A stretch of 64,000 bases of DNA from RHKX01 sp963823275. Lineage in GTDB: Bacteria > Actinomycetota > Thermoleophilia > Solirubrobacterales > 70-9. The number at the start of each line of letters is the position of its first letter. Positions within the stretch are counted from its first letter, which is position 1. Both the position numbers and the translations under genes were made by a program. This document shows positions 60,201 through 64,000 of the stretch, in pieces. The stretch spans positions 1 through 64,000 of the forward strand of contig CAWGKW010000002.1 in NCBI GenBank assembly GCA_963823275.1, read 5' to 3'. The notes under the pieces were generated by a model, which saw only the letters and a program-made list of their open reading frames with translations, was not told where the DNA came from and did not search any database.

Positions 60201-60914
60201 CTAGCGACCGTACTTGTCGCGGGAGAGCTCCAGCTGCTGAGGCAGGGCCGCGCGCGGCGGGGGTGCGGGGTCGGCGATGACCGAGACCGTCTCGGCGACG
60301 CTGTGGGAGACCACGTGGTCTCCGTCGGCGGAGGTGATCACGACCTCGTCGGCGCCGGAGCTCTTGACCGTCGCCTCCATCCCCGGCTCGAAGGCGGCGG
60401 CGCGGAGGTAGTGGAGCAGCTCCTCGGCCTCGTTCTCGAAGCGCAGGATGCGAACGGACGCCCCGACCTCGCAATCGGCGAGCAGCGAGCCACGGATCCG
60501 CTCGGAGAGCACGATCGGATGACCGTGCGGACATGTCTTCGCGTCCCCGATCGCGGCGAGCATCCGCTCCTCGAGCACCGGCGACATCGCGTGCTCCAGG
60601 CGCTCGGCCTCCTCGTGGACCTCGTCCCAGGGGATCCCGAGGACGTCGGTCAGGAACCGCTCGATCAGCCGGTGGCGGGTGACGATGGCCTCGGCGTGCT
60701 CGCGGCCATCGTCGGTGAACTTCAGCGACTTGTCCGGCTCGCGCGCGATGTAGCCGTCGCCGACGAGGCGGCCGATCATCTCGTGGACGGTCGGCGGCGA
60801 CAGCTGCATGGCGCGGGCGACGTTGGCGCCGGTCATCGGCAATTCCGCTTCCTGAAGCCAGAAGAGGGCCTGCAGGTACTCCTCTTCAGCGTCGGTTGCG
60901 TGGGTACTGCTCAT
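60201..60914 (-). CDS. DtxR/MntR-family metal-dependent regulator
   Basis: 237 residues from ATG 60914. ATDAEEEYLQALFWLQEAEL, VARAMQLSPPTVHEMIGRLV (recognition helix), IVTRHRLIERFLTDVLGIPW, EEAERLEHAMSPVLEERML and TCPHGHPI give the winged helix plus the dimerisation/metal domain with the C-x-x-G-H, His and Glu ligands. The C-terminal FeoA/SH3-like part (DEVVITSADGDHVV) is present, so it is of IdeR/DtxR length. Senses Fe2+ or Mn2+. An in-frame extension to 61016 lacks domain character. Confidence 0.9.
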   Translation of the reverse strand: MSSTHATDAEEEYLQALFWLQEAELPMTGANVARAMQLSPPTVHEMIGRLVGDGYIAREPDKSLKFTDDGREHAEAIVTRHRLIERFLTDVLGIPWDEVHEEAERLEHAMSPVLEERMLAAIGDAKTCPHGHPIVLSERIRGSLLADCEVGASVRILRFENEAEELLHYLRAAAFEPGMEATVKSSGADEVVITSADGDHVVSHSVAETVSVIADPAPPPRAALPQQLELSRDKYGR

Positions 60915-60966
60915 CCGCTCAAGAGTACCTAGCGGGGCGGGCCGGCGACCGAAGCCGGCCCCTCGC

Positions 60967-63345
60967 CTACTTGACCTTGCCGTCCCGCTTGGCAGTCGTG
61001 AATCCAGCCGACTCACCGTTGATGAAGACCTCGGTCCGGAGCCTCTTCAGGCCCTTGACGAACTTGACCTGCCTCTTGCCGTTCTTTCGTGTGACGACCT
61101 TCTTGTGCTTGAACAGCTTCCGCGCCTTGTTGGTCAGCTTCAGCCGCAGCGGGTCGTTCCCGCCGGCCTCGACGGTGATGTCCTTCCCCTTCGCGAGGAC
61201 GACGCCCTTGCCCTTCTTCCCCTTCTCGGGTGCGCCCTCGAGCAGGATGTCGGCGCCCTCACAGCTGTAGTACGACCCGGAGTCGCAGCTCACCGTGGTG
61301 TCCAGACGGTCGCGCTTGACCGTGGGCTTTTCAATCAGGTCGATCGGGCCCGTGATCGCCACCGCGCCCGTGTAGCCGGGCGCCAGCTCGACCCCCGGGC
61401 GGTCGGGGAGCACCTTCTGAGCCGGGTCCGTGACGAGCCCGCCGAGCGCGCCGGGCGCCTCGAGGACCGGAACGCGGACATCGACGTTGTCGATCGTCGC
61501 GGGCTCCTGGCCGTTGGAGGGCCGGCCGTAGTTGCTGAGAAAGCCGCCCGGGGTCGTCTGGCCGGAGTCACGGGGCAGCAGCTCGAGCCGCAGCACGTGG
61601 TCCTCCTCGACCTTCCAGCCGTTGGCGAACAGCTGGAAGACCTGCTTGCCGGAGTTCTCCGGGCGCCAGAGCCCACGCTCGATCAGCGTCTTGGTCGTCC
61701 CGTCGGGGGAGACGTCGACGAGGCGGGCCGCAATCTGGGAGTTAGTTCCCGACAGCGTGAAGTCGGCGATGATCGTCGCCGCCCCCATCACCGTGTAGCC
61801 ACCGGCGGGAGCGGCCGGAAACTCGTAGTTGGCGGTGCCGGTCTCCTTGGCCCCGGCCGCGGTCGTGCAGGCGTTGGTCCCGCCGGTCAACGGGTTGAAC
61901 GCTGCACCGACGGCGGTGTCGCCGCCCGTCGGCTGGACGGTCTGCGGGGCGCCGTCGTCCCGCAGGCGGATCTCACCCGGTGCGATCGACGCCCAATTGG
62001 GCGCCGTGAACGGACCCTCGCCCGGCGAGCCCTGCGGACACGTCTGGGTGTAGGTGGTCACGTTCGACGGCGGCTGCGGACCGGTGTCCTTCAGGTAGTG
62101 GGCGATCCAATCCTCCTCGAGATCCCGAAGGTCACTGACCACGTTGGACTGGTTCTGGCCGCGGGCGTGCCCGAAGGAGCCGAAGAACAGCGCCAGCGGG
62201 GAGCCGGGGTACTGCGCGCTGGTCCGGTTGTAGAAGCGGGTGGCCTCGTTGACCGGGAAGAGGTCGTCGGTGAATCCCGAGCTGATCAGCAACGGCGCCG
62301 GCGCCACGCTGTGGTCGATGCCGTAGGAGGAGTGGAAGGTGCCGATCTCGTCCTTCATGGCCGTGATGGCGGGGTTGTCGTCGTAGTTCTCACCGGCGTC
62401 GAGCAGCGACTTCCAGCCGAGGATGTCGGCCGTCGGGTCGGCACCGATCGGCGCGTTGCGGCCGGAGGCGGAGAGGCCCTGGATGTAGGACTCCTTCATC
62501 ACGCCGGTCCGCCCGTAGTAGGAGGCATCTTCGATGTAGTCGAGGGTGCTTCCGTTGGGGGCGAGCGCGTAGTTGAGCTCGGTCCAGGGGATGTTGGGAG
62601 TGGCGACGGCGAGGCTCATCGGAGTTCCGCCGGGGCTCTCCCAGTTCACGAGCGAGCCGTCGGGCATCATCATCCGGTTCTTGAGGGCGGCCAGCGCCAT
62701 CGACATGCCGCCGCCGTAGGAGCCGCCGGTCGAGGCGATCTTCTCCGGCTCGATCAGGCCCTCGTCGGCGAGCACACCAAGAAAGGTCTGGGAGTCACGG
62801 ACCTCGTAGCGGGGGTCGATCAGACGCACGTACCCGTTCGCGCAGCCGGTCGGATCGGCCGCCTGCGAGGCGGCGCTCCTGCATGACTCGCCGAACCCGC
62901 GCTGGGTGATCGAATAGGCGGCGTAGCCGTCGTCGAGCCACCGCTGCAGGGACTTGAAGCTGGACTTCGACCCGCCGTAGCCGTGGAACACCCCGACCAC
63001 GGGGTAGGGGCCGGCACCGAAGCTGGCGTCGTCGGGGAGGGCGAAGTTGACGTCGAGGGGAACGCCGTCCCAGGACTTGCTCGTGCTGCGGACCGCGGGG
63101 TCGCCGCCCGTCGGCTGGGTCGGGATCGCGGGCGTCGTGACCGCGTTGGTGTCGTCGCTCGCGCGGATCGTGCCGCACCAGGTCTGGCCGAGCGAGGTCG
63201 TGACCTCACCCGCGCCGGTGCCCTCGCCGGTGACCACGCCGCAGTCGAGATCCCCGCCGAGCGCGTCGGTGGGCGGCGCGGCGAACGCCGCCGGCGCCAC
63301 CAGCATCGAAATCAGCAAACCAACTACAAGCGCGATCTTGCGCAA
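60967..63345 (-). CDS. secreted S15/X-Pro dipeptidyl-peptidase-like hydrolase
   Basis: 792 residues. MRKIALVVGLLISMLVAPAA, then FAAPP, is a Sec signal. PYPVVGVFHGYGGSKSSFKS begins an alpha/beta-hydrolase domain. IASTGGSYGGGMSMALAALK carries the nucleophile Ser in GGSYGG. LLISSGFTDDLFPVNEATRF holds the acid and FFGSFGHARGQN the probable catalytic His. The beta-sandwich C-terminal domain of CocE/X-Pro DPP type follows (IAARLVDVSPDGTTKTLIE; HVLRLELLPRD), and a Lys-rich tail (KARKLFKHKKVVTRKNGKRQ) ends it. Likely an extracellular peptidase or esterase. Confidence 0.84.
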   Translation of the reverse strand: MRKIALVVGLLISMLVAPAAFAAPPTDALGGDLDCGVVTGEGTGAGEVTTSLGQTWCGTIRASDDTNAVTTPAIPTQPTGGDPAVRSTSKSWDGVPLDVNFALPDDASFGAGPYPVVGVFHGYGGSKSSFKSLQRWLDDGYAAYSITQRGFGESCRSAASQAADPTGCANGYVRLIDPRYEVRDSQTFLGVLADEGLIEPEKIASTGGSYGGGMSMALAALKNRMMMPDGSLVNWESPGGTPMSLAVATPNIPWTELNYALAPNGSTLDYIEDASYYGRTGVMKESYIQGLSASGRNAPIGADPTADILGWKSLLDAGENYDDNPAITAMKDEIGTFHSSYGIDHSVAPAPLLISSGFTDDLFPVNEATRFYNRTSAQYPGSPLALFFGSFGHARGQNQSNVVSDLRDLEEDWIAHYLKDTGPQPPSNVTTYTQTCPQGSPGEGPFTAPNWASIAPGEIRLRDDGAPQTVQPTGGDTAVGAAFNPLTGGTNACTTAAGAKETGTANYEFPAAPAGGYTVMGAATIIADFTLSGTNSQIAARLVDVSPDGTTKTLIERGLWRPENSGKQVFQLFANGWKVEEDHVLRLELLPRDSGQTTPGGFLSNYGRPSNGQEPATIDNVDVRVPVLEAPGALGGLVTDPAQKVLPDRPGVELAPGYTGAVAITGPIDLIEKPTVKRDRLDTTVSCDSGSYYSCEGADILLEGAPEKGKKGKGVVLAKGKDITVEAGGNDPLRLKLTNKARKLFKHKKVVTRKNGKRQVKFVKGLKRLRTEVFINGESAGFTTAKRDGKVK

Positions 63346-63518
63346 AGCGACTTTCCTCTCCTTGACACCAGGACAGCCTGGAACCCGATTCCAGGCCCGT
63401 CAATCCTATTGAAGGACGCCGGGCCAAGTGCCGGTTGACGGGTACCCACGAGCTTCCCGGCGGCGATAGGCTGCCGCGAAGAGCTCATCCGTCGCCGAGA
63501 GCAACCTGGGAGCGCACA

Positions 63519-64000
63519 ATGATCAACCCCTTCACCCATCGCAAGGTCCTGAAGAAGGGACGGCCCGGAACCGGCACGATCATCGCGATGTCGGCGATGG
63601 AACCGGGCGCCTCCTCCCAGAACGTGGCGATGACCCTCCAGATCCAGGTCGAGGGCCTCTCGCCCTACGAGGTTGAGGACCAGTGGATCGTCTCCCGCAA
63701 GAGCACCCTCGGATTCGGCATGGCGTTGCCGGTCAAGGTCGACAACGACAATCCCCAAAAGGTCGCCATCGACTGGGACGCGGCGAAGGACCAGAACGCG
63801 GCCGAGACGGCCGCCCGCCGCGCCGCCCTGGCGGCTCAGGGTCCGGTCGGGGGCGCGGGTGCGGCGCCGATCGTCGACCCGCTCGGCGGCGACTCGGTCT
63901 TCGGCGGGGCCTTCAGCCGGCCCGGCGGCATGACCGAGCCGGCCGCCGAGCCTTCGATCGATCTTCGCAACGACCCGGAGCTGCGGGCCAAGATCGAGAA
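63519..64000 (+). CDS. hypothetical protein, cut by the window end
   Basis: ATG 63519 opens a frame with no stop before the window ends (at least 160 residues): MINPFTHRKVLKKGRPGTGT, IIAMSAMEPGASSQNVAMTL, QIQVEGLSPYEVEDQWIVSR, KSTLGFGMALPVKVDNDNPQ, KVAIDWDAAKDQNAAETAAR. After an Ala/Gly-rich linker comes IDLRNDPELRAKIE, which may lead into a SHOCT-like helix. The first 90 residues look like a beta-rich domain with a GTGT turn. Function unknown. It is divergent from the S15 gene. Confidence 0.6.
   Translation, partial: MINPFTHRKVLKKGRPGTGTIIAMSAMEPGASSQNVAMTLQIQVEGLSPYEVEDQWIVSRKSTLGFGMALPVKVDNDNPQKVAIDWDAAKDQNAAETAARRAALAAQGPVGGAGAAPIVDPLGGDSVFGGAFSRPGGMTEPAAEPSIDLRNDPELRAKIE

Noticed and set aside
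61105..62886. 593-residue open frame on the plus strand
   Set aside because: It is the antisense shadow of the secreted S15-type gene: no ribosome site, Arg/Val/Gly-rich composition and no motif, while the minus strand has a signal peptide and catalytic motifs.

Overview
The window looks like chromosomal DNA of a high-GC actinobacterium, most plausibly Thermoleophilia/Solirubrobacterales. This is an inference from gene content: a Bacillus-type QcrABC menaquinol-cytochrome c reductase in one run with haem and menaquinone genes, an AhbA/AhbB-type siroheme-decarboxylase fusion between hemB and hemL, GTG/TTG starts, and very GC-biased codon use.

Layout. (1) About 1-11,940 is a decayed accessory segment. 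It holds a broken catabolic cluster on the + strand: FAD monooxygenase, XRE-cupin regulator, zinc alcohol dehydrogenase, two M24 peptidase-like enzymes, 2-hydroxyacid dehydrogenase and SDR. Two insertion-sequence remnants (IS3-like and IS982-like), a cupin fragment and stretches without recognisable genes follow. Nearly every gene is split by indels although catalytic motifs remain. It ends at 11,945-11,991 in the 3' part of an initiator tRNA-Met gene with no 5' half, the classic scar of a tRNA-integrating element, so the island should lie to the left and the core chromosome to the right. (2) 12.0-24.9 kb is a variable chromosomal zone: a RecB-like nuclease, three Phd/VapB-VapC loci, a DUF1778-GNAT toxin-antitoxin pair, an ARPP-1/DUF6569 protein, a broken NERD-helicase, small zinc-ribbon proteins, and an HD fragment joined to a flavin-monooxygenase tail. 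(3) 24.9-34.9 kb has an SDR, an alkyltransferase-like repair protein, a sigma factor/HTH/ImmA protease module, a cold-shock protein, an AbiEi-DUF559 nuclease, a diguanylate cyclase, a YmdB-type phosphoesterase, an ABC-2 exporter and a lipoprotein.

(4) 34.9-43.1 kb is one compact + strand run: hemB, AhbA/B-like fusion, hemL, a prenyl-synthase-like small protein, Rieske, cytochrome b, cytochrome b/c, menG, polyprenyl diphosphate synthase. It supplies haem, quinone and the quinol-oxidising complex together. (5) 43.1-51.2 kb has 72-bp tandem repeats, dcd, a GntR regulator behind a long imperfect palindrome, then a secreted beta-helix protein, cupredoxin, multicopper oxidase and second cupredoxin, followed directly by tatA, tatC, a TPR-like membrane protein and tRNA-Lys(CTT). 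(6) 51.2-64 kb has a nucleotide-sugar epimerase and dehydrogenase, a RibD-type reductase, a HAD hydrolase, sucCD, a GNAT protein, an aminotransferase, a DtxR-family regulator, a large secreted S15-type peptidase and the start of an unknown gene cut by the window end.

Single-base frame breaks also occur in genes outside the island, including hemL. Some breaks are therefore probably sequence errors, but they are far denser left of the tRNA fragment. No CRISPR array, rRNA, prophage or intact integrase was found.
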